IMG/VR virus record: IMGVR_UViG_3300046007_009718
Coordinates: 1-27,071 of that record
Direction: 5' to 3' (one strand)
Length of the DNA: 27,071 nucleotides
From: a virus
Both the position numbers and the translations under genes were made by a program. Within the stretch, counting starts at the first letter, position 1. Every line of letters starts with the position of its first letter. Below the pieces are notes generated by a model. The model worked only from the letters and a program-made list of their open reading frames with translations, made no database searches and was not told the origin of the DNA. Positions 19,702 through 27,071 of this stretch are shown one piece after another.

Positions 19702-20511
19702 TCAGTTGCCGTAGTGCTCGGACAGGAACGCGCTGCCAGAGGTGGCGCGGGCTGCCTCCACGGAGCGGGACTGCACCCCGCGCACCCCGCGAGCGCCTTG
19801 AAGCCCGCCCCCACCTGATCCACCCTTGGCCTTGAAAAAGTTCCCGATGACGCTCGACTTGTCAGCCTGCTCGTTGAGCCACTTGACGGGATCAATGTTT
19901 TGTTCGCCGTCTTTCACCGGATCACCGTCGGTGTCAACGATGTAGTGCCTACCGGTGGCCGGATCAACCCGGATATGGCGAGAGCCATGGAAAGCAAACC
20001 AGGCATCGAAATAGGTCAGGCCGCTTCCATCGCCGCCGTCGCGGCCCTCCGTGGCGATGAACAGGTTTTGCGCGGCAGTCTTGACCAGCAAGGCAACCCG
20101 ATCATTTTCGGCCTTTTGAGCGCGGGCCTCAGCCTTGCTTACCCGTTCGTCGGCCTTTAACTCAAGCCGCTTGCGCTCGGCTTCGCTCGCTTGCCTTTGC
20201 TCGGCCACTTGCTGCTGCGCCGCCGCCGCCGCCGCTTGTGCCTGTTGGTAAACCTCAGGCGGAACAAGGCCTTTCATTGACGCAAGCTCCGCCCTGAGTT
20301 TCGCCAGCTCAGCATCCTGAGATTTCCGCAGCGCCCGCTCATCTCGAAGGGTTTTCTCCCCGATGGGTCCTAGAGGGGTGTCATCGCCCTCGCCCTCGCC
20401 GCTACCCCCACCCCCTTCGCCATCCCCAGCGGGATCAGGTTCCACGCTTGCCCATGGCTGCTGCCATTCATCAGCGGCGCCAAGGAGCTGATCAAACCAA
20501 TTCGTTTTCAT
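19702..20511 (-). CDS. Scaffold-like protein
   Basis: A 269-residue protein. The N-terminus has a Gly/Glu/Asp-rich segment (about 25-45). Residues about 55-145 are an Ala/Glu/Gln/Lys-rich coiled coil (AQAAAAAAQQQVAEQRQASE, ELKADERVSKAEARAQKAEN). A GLTYFDAWFAFHGSRHIRVD region and a Gly-rich tail follow. A long coiled coil immediately before the capsid gene is the usual layout for phage scaffolds. The family was not searched. Confidence 0.65.
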   Translation of the reverse strand: MKTNWFDQLLGAADEWQQPWASVEPDPAGDGEGGGGSGEGEGDDTPLGPIGEKTLRDERALRKSQDAELAKLRAELASMKGLVPPEVYQQAQAAAAAAQQQVAEQRQASEAERKRLELKADERVSKAEARAQKAENDRVALLVKTAAQNLFIATEGRDGGDGSGLTYFDAWFAFHGSRHIRVDPATGRHYIVDTDGDPVKDGEQNIDPVKWLNEQADKSSVIGNFFKAKGGSGGGGLQGARGVRGVQSRSVEAARATSGSAFLSEHYGN

Positions 20512-20551
20512 GCGGTGCCGGCGGATCGCCCGTCCGGTGCAAGTTGCTCTG

Positions 20552-20563
20552 CAGTTTTCCCGG
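20552..20563 (-). promoter_or_regulatory. CCGGGAAAACTG motif, copy 3
   Basis: Starts directly after the stop of the 43-residue gene and lies in the leader of the scaffold gene. It continues CAGAGCAA, similar to the AGAGCAA that follows copy 4. Confidence 0.55.
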
Positions 20564-20695
20564 TCAGCCCTTCAGCGCTTCCCGCACGGCCTTGGTGATG
20601 ACCCGCTCTTCCGCCTGCCGCTGGAGGAGACGCTGTCGATTGGCGAGCTGCACAAGCGCCGCCATGTCCTGTGCTTCGGTCGGCCGAGTGTTCAC
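20564..20695 (-). CDS. 43-residue protein, GTG start, coupled
   Basis: GTG at 20695 overlaps the upstream stop by GTGA. The protein reads xNTRPTEAQDMAALVQLANR then QRLLQRQAEERVITKAVREA, a single amphipathic helix rich in Gln and Arg. Its stop is directly followed by the CCGGGAAAACTG motif. Function is unknown; the position before the scaffold suggests a structural or assembly role. Confidence 0.55.
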   Translation of the reverse strand: MNTRPTEAQDMAALVQLANRQRLLQRQAEERVITKAVREALKG

Positions 20696-21744
20696 GCTAG
20701 ATCCGTGATTGAGGTTGGCGGGGTAAAGGAATCGCCCGCGTAAAGGGCTTGCCCAGGTGTAAACCGGTAACAGCGGAAGCCTGACCTTGGCGTGTCAGCA
20801 TAATAAAAACGGCTAATTGGTGCTGAACCTCCCTGGTATCGCAAAGTTTCAACTCGAAACGATGCGGCAGAAAATTCAGACTCTAAAGATGCTCCTACAG
20901 GCAAATTGTAAGCAGTTTCAGATTGATATGTACGCACAAGGTTGCCGTCAAAATAAATGCGGAAGGTATTTCCAGATTGCGTCATGGCGACGTGGTATTC
21001 TCCGCCGCCTTGCGTCAGCAGTGTATCTTGGTTCGATCCGACGAGACCCCACGACTGCCCCAAGCCCCCGTTCCAGCCTTGTTCGGTGTTTAAGCGCTTG
21101 CTAAAGTTTATGTTTGGCAGAATCGTAGATCCCTGGTTGAAAAAAAACAGAAAGACAGAGTCGTATGTTGTAAGTTTTTCGGTTCCATTTCCCATATCTT
21201 GAATTATGGGGTTTTGTTGTGCTCCAGCATCAAGCGAAACAAAAAATTCAGCAGTAAAAACAGAGAACGCTTCTTCTGTCGGCGGGGTAGCATAACTCAG
21301 CTGACTAGAAAAGAGATTCCCTTCGGCGGGGCCTATGGCGTCTGGCACAGCTGGATGCGACTTTGCCATGAGCTTGCCATTTACCAACTCAAACGGGATA
21401 TTGTTTGGGGTGACTGCATACTGCTGCCCCCCGTACTCGGTCAACACGGGGAGCCTGAGCTGATTGTCATAATCAGCACTCGGAATCAACAGGAAGCCAA
21501 GCCGTGGCCGCCTGCGTCTTGCCTCAATCTTTCGCTTCTTCCTTTTTGTGAATTCAAGCTGGCCACCAACAAGATCATCTGGCAGTGGCTCAGCACGCTT
21601 TGCGGAATCTACCCGCTGTTTCACGGTTTTGATGATCTCCGCCTCAAGATCCCGCGCCGCAAGCCGCCTCCTGTTGGCATACTGCACGGACCTGGCCGAT
21701 TCAATCAGCTCAGGAGGGATGCGTACAGTGACCCTGGAAGTCAT
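20692..21744 (-). CDS. RHH-like N-terminus fused to a lectin-like C-terminus
   Basis: A 350-residue protein, ATGA-coupled to the upstream gene. The first 50 residues (MTSRVTVRIPPELIESARSV, DLEAEIIKTVKQR) look like a ribbon-helix-helix DNA-binding domain; a basic KRKKRKIEARRRR stretch follows (about 68-80). The C-terminal 200 residues (FTAEFFVSLDAGAQ, YHVAMTQSGNTFRIYFDGNL VRTYQSETAYNLPVGASLES) match the LamG/concanavalin-A-like lectin pattern. The C-terminal half is lower in GC. DNA-binding plus glycan-binding in one structural-region protein is odd; the N-terminus may instead be a structural anchor. Confidence 0.6.
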   Translation of the reverse strand: MTSRVTVRIPPELIESARSVQYANRRRLAARDLEAEIIKTVKQRVDSAKRAEPLPDDLVGGQLEFTKRKKRKIEARRRRPRLGFLLIPSADYDNQLRLPVLTEYGGQQYAVTPNNIPFELVNGKLMAKSHPAVPDAIGPAEGNLFSSQLSYATPPTEEAFSVFTAEFFVSLDAGAQQNPIIQDMGNGTEKLTTYDSVFLFFFNQGSTILPNINFSKRLNTEQGWNGGLGQSWGLVGSNQDTLLTQGGGEYHVAMTQSGNTFRIYFDGNLVRTYQSETAYNLPVGASLESEFSAASFRVETLRYQGGSAPISRFYYADTPRSGFRCYRFTPGQALYAGDSFTPPTSITDLA

Positions 21745-22190
21745 GATGTGACTTCAAAACCGTTTGTAAAATAATCAAGATCGTATGACATCGGCGGAGC
21801 GCCAGGAAGAACAATCACGCTAGACGCTTCAACGATGATACCAAAAACACCCGTGTCCCACGTTGTAACGTTATTACTAATCGTTCCGAGAACGATATAA
21901 GCAGTGTTCCACGTCAGGCCCTGACCATTGGCCGAGGCAGAGAACTCGCACAGCCGGCCGGGGGCCTCAAAGCGCCCCGTGGTGTTGTTGTAGGAGCCGC
22001 TGGGGATTGTCCATTCATGGCGTGCGTATCCGTTGCCAGACAGCTCCACCGCGTCCCATTGCGCCGTGGTTGACGCAATGCCAAGGGATCCTGAGTTGAC
22101 GGCCAGGCACATCCGTGCACGCTTGCCGGCAAGGATGCTGTTGTAGATCTTTTCGTCGGTGAAGGGCGTGATCTGAACCGCTTGAGCCAT
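21741..22190 (-). CDS. Tail-associated structural protein
   Basis: A 149-residue, beta-rich protein that begins MAQAVQITPFTDEKIYNSIL. ARHEWTIPSGSYNNTTGRFE and NTAYIVLGTISNNVTTWDTG suggest a beta-sandwich tail or baseplate component. It lies between the hub-like gene and the lectin-like gene. The CCGGGAAAACTG motif is in its leader. No family is recognised. Confidence 0.5.
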   Translation of the reverse strand: MAQAVQITPFTDEKIYNSILAGKRARMCLAVNSGSLGIASTTAQWDAVELSGNGYARHEWTIPSGSYNNTTGRFEAPGRLCEFSASANGQGLTWNTAYIVLGTISNNVTTWDTGVFGIIVEASSVIVLPGAPPMSYDLDYFTNGFEVTS

Positions 22191-22209
22191 GGCTTGCCAT
22201 CTTTGCTCT

Positions 22210-22221
22210 CAGTTTTCCCGG
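22210..22221 (-). promoter_or_regulatory. CCGGGAAAACTG motif, copy 4
   Basis: One base after the hub gene stop codon, in the leader of the 149-residue gene. It continues AGAGCAA. Confidence 0.55.
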
Positions 22222-22222
22222 A

Positions 22223-24907
22223 TCAGGTGGCTTTGGTTGCTGTGACGATGATGGTGAACGTTTGCGGGTTGGTCACTTCAGGGAATCCTCCATTCACAAA
22301 AAGCTCTAGGATTGGCGTCTGCGGGGAGCCTTGTACCGGGAAGCTGCCAGACAGGCTGAAGCCAACCACGTCGGGATAGGATTGCCCATTGATCAGGCAC
22401 TGAACCGACATGCTGCTAATCGAGCCGTTATAGATAAGTGTGAAAGTAGAGCCATAAAACCCTAATTCTTCTATCAGTGCTCCATCATAGTAGAGCGTCA
22501 TCGTGCTTGTGGTTGCTGTTGAAGCAAATGTTGGCGACTGCAAAATATATTTAGGATCCACGTCATCCGTGTTTGTCCATGTCACTTCAAAATTGGATGA
22601 CGCCTGCGACCGCTCCGCAAAGGCACCAACGCCAATGCCGGCAAGCACGCTCTTGGCGTTTCGGCGCTGAGCAAAGGCGCCCACGCCCACCCCCGCGATG
22701 ACCTGTCGCGGCTGGCTAGTTCCATAATTCACGCGGTTGGCAACGGCACCCACGCCCACCCCCGCGAGCACTGAGACCCGCGCCTGGTAGGGGGGCAGCA
22801 ATGAGCCCGGAGAGATTGTCACGTCGTGGACTGGCGCCTGCCCTGTTGGCAGCGATGCAAAAAGGGTGGTCAGGTTTGGGTTGCTGAAGTTGAAGCCGTT
22901 TGGGATGGCAATGGCGTTGGCCGGTGCCGGGTTGGCATTGGTCGTGGTTGCGGTCGTTGCGGGCAGGGACGTGGCGCCAGGTGGCAGGGGGAACCATGCG
23001 TTTGCGGCGACGCCATCAACAGCGCCCCAGAACAGCGCGTCGCATGTGGCCGTAACCCCGGATGGGGCGATGTTCCAGGTGACGCCATCAACCAAAAAAG
23101 CGCCCGTGCAACCCTTCAGCCTGATGTAGACCAGGGCAAGCGGCTGAAGGGGCAGTGTTTCAGGTAGAACCTGGATCCCGACGCCATTGCGATAGCCGAG
23201 GCGCAGCCTGTTTTCGTTTTGCGCGTAGAGCATTGCCTTGCTGCTGGCGTCGCTCTTGACAACGGTGTAAGTATTGTTTGCATAGACTATTCTGTCATCT
23301 GATGTATATGGCGGGCTTAGTTCTACAGATGTTTGCGAAGCTGCGGACCCAATCAGCCAGACCGTTTCGGCATAGTCAACAGCGCTAGGTAGTGCCCGGT
23401 TCGCGTCTGCCGTGCGATCAGCTTCCAGTGGCCGCCGCTGTACGCCGAACTCACGTTCCGTCCTGATCCGCACCTCTGGCGCCTCTGGTACCAGGCGTGT
23501 TGCAATGGGGATCAGGCCTTCCACCGACTCCCACGGCTGGCGCCCGTTGCGAAGCCTTGAGATAACTTCACCGCCATCCGGTGTGTCGATGAACGCCACA
23601 TACGTCTTCGTCACGGTGCGCGTAATGCCCGAGTTTTCATTCTTGTAATAGAAAACTTCTCTTATGAGTGATTGATAACTGCCACTTGTGCGCAGCTCGT
23701 AGTAATTGGCTTGAGCCCCAAGCGACATTTTGAGCGGTCCAAGCGGTGAATACTCAACCGTTCGCTCGGAAACAATCTGCCCGTAATCAATCCGATTTTC
23801 TCTTGCCGTAGAAAATTGCCCACCAGAAGTTGCGTCAACATAGGTGTAGTAATTCTCAGTACGCGACTCTCCCCATTGATCGTTATTTGATGTAACACGC
23901 TTTACTACTCGGTCCTTAGTGTCATAACTGGTAAGAGTAAGTGAAGATCTGATGTAATTGATTTCCTGCTCCCTGGGGAAAGCCTTCACCTCTGACACTG
24001 GTTCCAGTATTGGATCTCCAGTGGCAACCCAAAATAAGGGATACCCGTAAGGATCGCGCACTTGCTTTGTTGTGCCAGTATCAACCCTTTGATAATCTGT
24101 CCAGGTGTGTGTATAAACACCGGCCGAAGCGGAAGACTCTCGCTCCCAGTTGCGCTTTTCGCGCTCAAACTCGTCACCTGGACTTGCTGGAGGATTCAGG
24201 ATGGTGCTTGTGTATTTTGCAAAGACTGCCTCCCCTGGCAACTCCCCTGTGTTAATCGGGTTAAGCTCAATCAAATGATCCTCTGTGAACAGCCTTGCAG
24301 CGCCGAGGGGTGTCGCCTTTTTTATGAACTGCACCCTTCCATCTTCCGTCATCCGTGCGATGTACTGCTCTGATGCGCAAAGCTTGCTTAATTCTTCGAC
24401 ATAACCTGCTGTCATATCAAATTCATCGGCGCTCAGGTGGTTGGTGAGTGGTATCGGCCCGATATAATCAAGGCCAAGGGCGGAGAGGATATTTTCGACT
24501 AGCTTGGCGGCGGAGATTGCTGGGACGGCAACACGCCAGACGAATTCAGGCTCCAAGGGGTTGAGATCCCGGGCGGTGAGTGCGCGGGGAGGTTCCTTCC
24601 GGTCTTCGTAGTAGGCCAGGTCACAGCCCACAGAAACGGCAGTGACGGGATCACGTTGCAGCGGATTGCAGACGCTCGACAACACCCTGAGGCGCACGGG
24701 AAGGCGTGCCAGCCAGTTTTGGCCATCGCTGTAGGCCAGCTCAACCACGGCGCCTGGGGCGGGGCGGAAGACGCCGGCCAGGTTGATCGTGCCTCGGAGC
24801 TTCACCACGCCGGCCCCACCCGTGGCATGGTCCGATGCGACGGATGAATCGGAGGCGAGAGGGCCTAGGTTGCAGTAGGTGTAGGCGCGTGTGTCAAGAT
24901 CATTCAT
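22223..24907 (-). CDS. Baseplate hub-like tail protein
   Basis: An 894-residue protein, ATGA-coupled to the upstream gene. The first 300 residues (VVKLRGTINLAGVFRPAPGA, KLVENILSALGLDYIGPIPL, LSKLCASEQYIARMTEDGRV) resemble the hub/tail-tip gp27-like fold. SYDTKDRVVKRVTSNNDQW and VTKTYVAFIDTPDGGEVIS follow. Residues about 700-765 contain three copies of an AGVGVGA-type repeat. The C-terminal 130 residues look like a beta domain. It probably joins the tail tube to the fibres. The closest family was not checked. Confidence 0.65.
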   Translation of the reverse strand: MNDLDTRAYTYCNLGPLASDSSVASDHATGGAGVVKLRGTINLAGVFRPAPGAVVELAYSDGQNWLARLPVRLRVLSSVCNPLQRDPVTAVSVGCDLAYYEDRKEPPRALTARDLNPLEPEFVWRVAVPAISAAKLVENILSALGLDYIGPIPLTNHLSADEFDMTAGYVEELSKLCASEQYIARMTEDGRVQFIKKATPLGAARLFTEDHLIELNPINTGELPGEAVFAKYTSTILNPPASPGDEFEREKRNWERESSASAGVYTHTWTDYQRVDTGTTKQVRDPYGYPLFWVATGDPILEPVSEVKAFPREQEINYIRSSLTLTSYDTKDRVVKRVTSNNDQWGESRTENYYTYVDATSGGQFSTARENRIDYGQIVSERTVEYSPLGPLKMSLGAQANYYELRTSGSYQSLIREVFYYKNENSGITRTVTKTYVAFIDTPDGGEVISRLRNGRQPWESVEGLIPIATRLVPEAPEVRIRTEREFGVQRRPLEADRTADANRALPSAVDYAETVWLIGSAASQTSVELSPPYTSDDRIVYANNTYTVVKSDASSKAMLYAQNENRLRLGYRNGVGIQVLPETLPLQPLALVYIRLKGCTGAFLVDGVTWNIAPSGVTATCDALFWGAVDGVAANAWFPLPPGATSLPATTATTTNANPAPANAIAIPNGFNFSNPNLTTLFASLPTGQAPVHDVTISPGSLLPPYQARVSVLAGVGVGAVANRVNYGTSQPRQVIAGVGVGAFAQRRNAKSVLAGIGVGAFAERSQASSNFEVTWTNTDDVDPKYILQSPTFASTATTSTMTLYYDGALIEELGFYGSTFTLIYNGSISSMSVQCLINGQSYPDVVGFSLSGSFPVQGSPQTPILELFVNGGFPEVTNPQTFTIIVTATKAT
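22617..22775 (-). repeat. Three AGVGVGA-type repeats in the hub gene
   Basis: The protein reads VLAGVGVGAVANR, VIAGVGVGAFAQR and VLAGIGVGAFAER. On the plus strand the units begin at about 22617, 22671 and 22740, so spacings are 54 and 69 bases, both whole codons. The repeats are hydrophobic and Gly-rich. Confidence 0.75.
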
Positions 24908-25659
24908 CGTTTTTTCACTACAGTAAAGGCTACATCATAGAAGTTTGCAATTGTTCCGCTATTGCTTCGCCTTCGGATTGCAGGTTGTGTCCATTCAATC
25001 GGGAACCATGCGCCAGTGGATGGAGTTGTTGCGATGGTGTTTTTCAGCCAGGTTTCAAGCGTCACCTTGTTGGCGGCGGTGACATAGCCCTGAATGCGCT
25101 CGACTTCGGTTGGCGCCAGCGGCCCCGTGATGATGTGGCGACCGCCAGGGGACAGGCTGGCGCCTGGCAGGTCGGTAAAGTCCGAGGGATCAGCCGTCAG
25201 GTTGACAACAGCGCCACCAAATGTCCTCGTGCCCAGACCCAGCGCGTCAAACTGCTCCGCTTCCTCCTCCCCCTGGCGCAGGAGCACGGCAAGGCTTTGC
25301 GCCGCGTCCGCAAGGGCGAAGCTGAGACGCACGTAGGCGCCGGCCAGGGGGAGGGATGGGGCGCCCACGAACCAACAGGGCACAGGCGTAGACCACGAAT
25401 AGCCGGGCGAGGATCCCGAGAATGCGACGGTGGCGCCAACGGCCCCGGTGCGGATGGGGTCATCCTCCAGAAATTTTGCGGCGTTCCACGCTTCAAAGAT
25501 TCCGGTGACCACCGCCGCATCAGCCGGCCTGACGATGCCGGTCACCTGCCAGCGCCTCACCGATCGCCCGCGCCGGACGTCGCCCTCCTCGTAACCGTAG
25601 GGGTGCTCTGTGAGGTTGGGGAATGTGAAGCTGGCGTTGCCGTAGGAAATGGTGATCAT
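24904..25659 (-). CDS. Minor tail protein
   Basis: A 251-residue protein. The start at 25659 (MITISYGNASFTFPNLTEHP) shares one base with the stop of the tape measure gene (TGATG); a longer open frame exists but overlaps that gene for nearly 400 bases. GYEEGDVRRGRSVRRWQVTG IVRPADAAVVTGIFEAW and a beta-rich middle suggest a distal tail or minor tail component, which usually follows the tape measure. The family is not certain. Confidence 0.6.
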   Translation of the reverse strand: MITISYGNASFTFPNLTEHPYGYEEGDVRRGRSVRRWQVTGIVRPADAAVVTGIFEAWNAAKFLEDDPIRTGAVGATVAFSGSSPGYSWSTPVPCWFVGAPSLPLAGAYVRLSFALADAAQSLAVLLRQGEEEAEQFDALGLGTRTFGGAVVNLTADPSDFTDLPGASLSPGGRHIITGPLAPTEVERIQGYVTAANKVTLETWLKNTIATTPSTGAWFPIEWTQPAIRRRSNSGTIANFYDVAFTVVKKR

Positions 25660-27071
25660 CAGAGGCCCTGGAGAGTGCGGAGAAGGCCCGCGTTGGATGG
25701 CGTGTGAACCTGGACGTCCATGGGGCGGTAGGTCCGCATAGCGTCCTCCAAGCTGGCCATGCGCCGTTCGAGGCGATCGGCTACACCCGTGAAACCACCT
25801 CCCACCCCTGGAGAGAGTGGCATCGCGCCGGCCAAGGCTGGCCCGACCCGCGAGCCCCCGCGATCGAAGGCGCCCATGGCGTCGAGCCGAGAGGTGATCC
25901 CAGCTGGTAGCACCATGCCGGGGGATGGTGGCGCCCAAGTGCCGAATCGCGGGGCTCGGATCAATGAGAGCACGCCGGATTGAGAGAGGAAGGATTCGGT
26001 CCCCAGCTCGTTCACGACGGCGGATTGCCCCGCGTCCAAGAAGCCTCCAGCCCATCGGGTTGTGGGCGGTGCCGAGTAGACCTTCAGGGCATCAGCGGAA
26101 TTCAGGATGGCATCGTAAACGCTTTCCCATGATGCGGAAAGGTCTTGTGTTTTTTGGATGGCATCATCCAGGCCAGTGTTCACCGCCTCTTGTCCGTCTG
26201 CAGCGGCCTGTGCGCCTTGATCGCCTCCACCCAAGGCCTTGTAGGCGTCTGCAAGCTTTTGAGCCTCTGAGCCGTAAACCTTCAGCGAGGACGTAGATCC
26301 CAGGATTTGATCATGCAAAGCTTCCCAGTTTTTGGCCGATAAAGGATTACTGTCATCGATCACAACATTGCCAACACTGTCTCTGACACCATCGATGCTT
26401 CCCCTGAGGTTTCTTGCGAAGGCATCAGCATCTGCAAGCTCGGCGGCCAGTTGGTCAATAGCGCCCTCTGCACCAGCCCATCCGCTAAACACGTCGAGAG
26501 ATTGCTTGTTTGCAAGCCTCCGTGCGTCATCCATATAATCAGCGGGCGGGCGTTGTGGCCCTTCGTCAAGGCTTATCAGCTTTGTGTTGTAATCAAGCGA
26601 CCCACGGGGGCCGGAGGAGGCCATGGAGAGCGCTTCCGCGTACCACTTCATTTTTTCGGCCTGGCTCGCCTGCTTACCGATAGCGGACAGTGTGCGTTCA
26701 AGATAAGTTGCCTTTTCAGATGCTTCAAAGAAGGCATCTGCGGACATATTGGTAGCGTTTTCAATCTTCATAATGCCGGCAAGCTCTTCGTCGCTATACC
26801 ACGACCGGATCTTGTTGTCTGCTTCTTGAGTGCCGGAGCTGTAGATCATTCCATTTTCGGAAAATGCGTATGAGAATTGTTCGCCAAATTTCTTGGCCTG
26901 CTTTTGCGCTTCATCTACAACACCCTTGTAATAGCGCTCGGCCTGCGAGCCTATGCCCTGCGGCTGGGGCGCGTTCATCGCGGTAACAGCACTTCCCGCC
27001 TTCAGGTAAGCCTTTGCAAGCTCCTTGGCGGAATCAATCGCTTTCTGTGTAACGCTTACCTGCTGACCCGT
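25659..27071 (-). CDS. Tape measure protein, C-terminal part
   Basis: About 470 residues are in the window; the frame continues past the right edge without a start being required. It is mostly helical (GVVDEAQKQAKKFGEQFSYA, YLERTLSAIGKQASQAEKMK). WAGGFLDAGQSAVVNELGTE SFLSQSG and PPSPGMVLPAGITSR (about 130 residues from the end) match the C-terminal domain of many siphophage tape measures. Two internal repeats share LSA-x-x-W-E and LKVY motifs (plus-strand 26061-26145 and 26270-26345). It sets tail length and leads DNA injection. Confidence 0.75.
   Translation of the reverse strand, partial: TGQQVSVTQKAIDSAKELAKAYLKAGSAVTAMNAPQPQGIGSQAERYYKGVVDEAQKQAKKFGEQFSYAFSENGMIYSSGTQEADNKIRSWYSDEELAGIMKIENATNMSADAFFEASEKATYLERTLSAIGKQASQAEKMKWYAEALSMASSGPRGSLDYNTKLISLDEGPQRPPADYMDDARRLANKQSLDVFSGWAGAEGAIDQLAAELADADAFARNLRGSIDGVRDSVGNVVIDDSNPLSAKNWEALHDQILGSTSSLKVYGSEAQKLADAYKALGGGDQGAQAAADGQEAVNTGLDDAIQKTQDLSASWESVYDAILNSADALKVYSAPPTTRWAGGFLDAGQSAVVNELGTESFLSQSGVLSLIRAPRFGTWAPPSPGMVLPAGITSRLDAMGAFDRGGSRVGPALAGAMPLSPGVGGGFTGVADRLERRMASLEDAMRTYRPMDVQVHTPSNAGLLRTLQGL

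Noticed and set aside
24904-26055. Long version of the minor tail gene starting at 26055
   Set aside because: The first 132 codons lie in the wrong frame of the tape measure gene and read as Arg-rich nonsense; the TGATG start at 25659 is better.

Overview
The window looks like part of a tailed, siphovirus-like phage genome. The host was probably a unicellular cyanobacterium of the Synechococcus/Cyanobium kind; this is inference. It rests on a cyanobacterial-type AbrB regulator (cyAbrB, 6965-7378), a cyanobacterium-like group 2 sigma factor (9140-10072), high GC, and compact genes that often overlap by ATGA. I see no integrase, tRNA, rRNA, CRISPR array or insertion sequence. Positions 1-83 are almost pure G and are probably a sequencing or contig-end artefact.

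Left edge (84-738): a cut-off minus-strand HTH gene resembling a terminase small subunit, then about 440 bases of intergenic DNA with a cluster of GGCACAACTTTT-type sites, a 12-bp palindrome and two hairpins. Plus-strand early region (739-13660): an O-like initiator gene carrying five 18-bp iterons followed by a purine tract (a lambda-style origin inside the gene), two unknown genes, a RuvC-fold resolvase, two small minus-strand genes, small ORFs, a Pol X-type nucleotidyltransferase, a DUF6496-like protein, cyAbrB, a candidate single-strand annealing protein, a sigma factor, a PD-(D/E)XK exonuclease (RecE-like), and an FGE-sulfatase-domain gene. The annealing protein and exonuclease would form a recombination pair. 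The sigma factor and cyAbrB suggest the phage redirects host transcription.

The FGE-domain gene (11594-12673) is the most unusual part. Its 3' end is made of 127-bp tandem units that look like the variable region of a diversity-generating retroelement (DGR) target. Two units are identical. A third, diverged unit differs over its central part only at codon positions 1 and 2, as expected for adenine mutagenesis of AAC-type codons. Because 127 is not a multiple of three, unit copy number decides which variable C-terminus is joined to the protein. No reverse transcriptase or template repeat is in the window, so the DGR reading is partly inference.

Minus-strand late region (27071-13694, read right to left): tape measure (cut by the right edge), tail protein, large baseplate hub-like protein, small tail protein, RHH plus lectin-like protein, a 43-aa GTG-start gene, scaffold-like protein, major capsid, capsid accessory protein, small proteins, tail fibre genes, and two small membrane proteins. 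The tail genes lie upstream of the scaffold/capsid genes, which is not the usual siphophage order. A CCGGGAAAACTG-type motif recurs at four gene junctions in this region.
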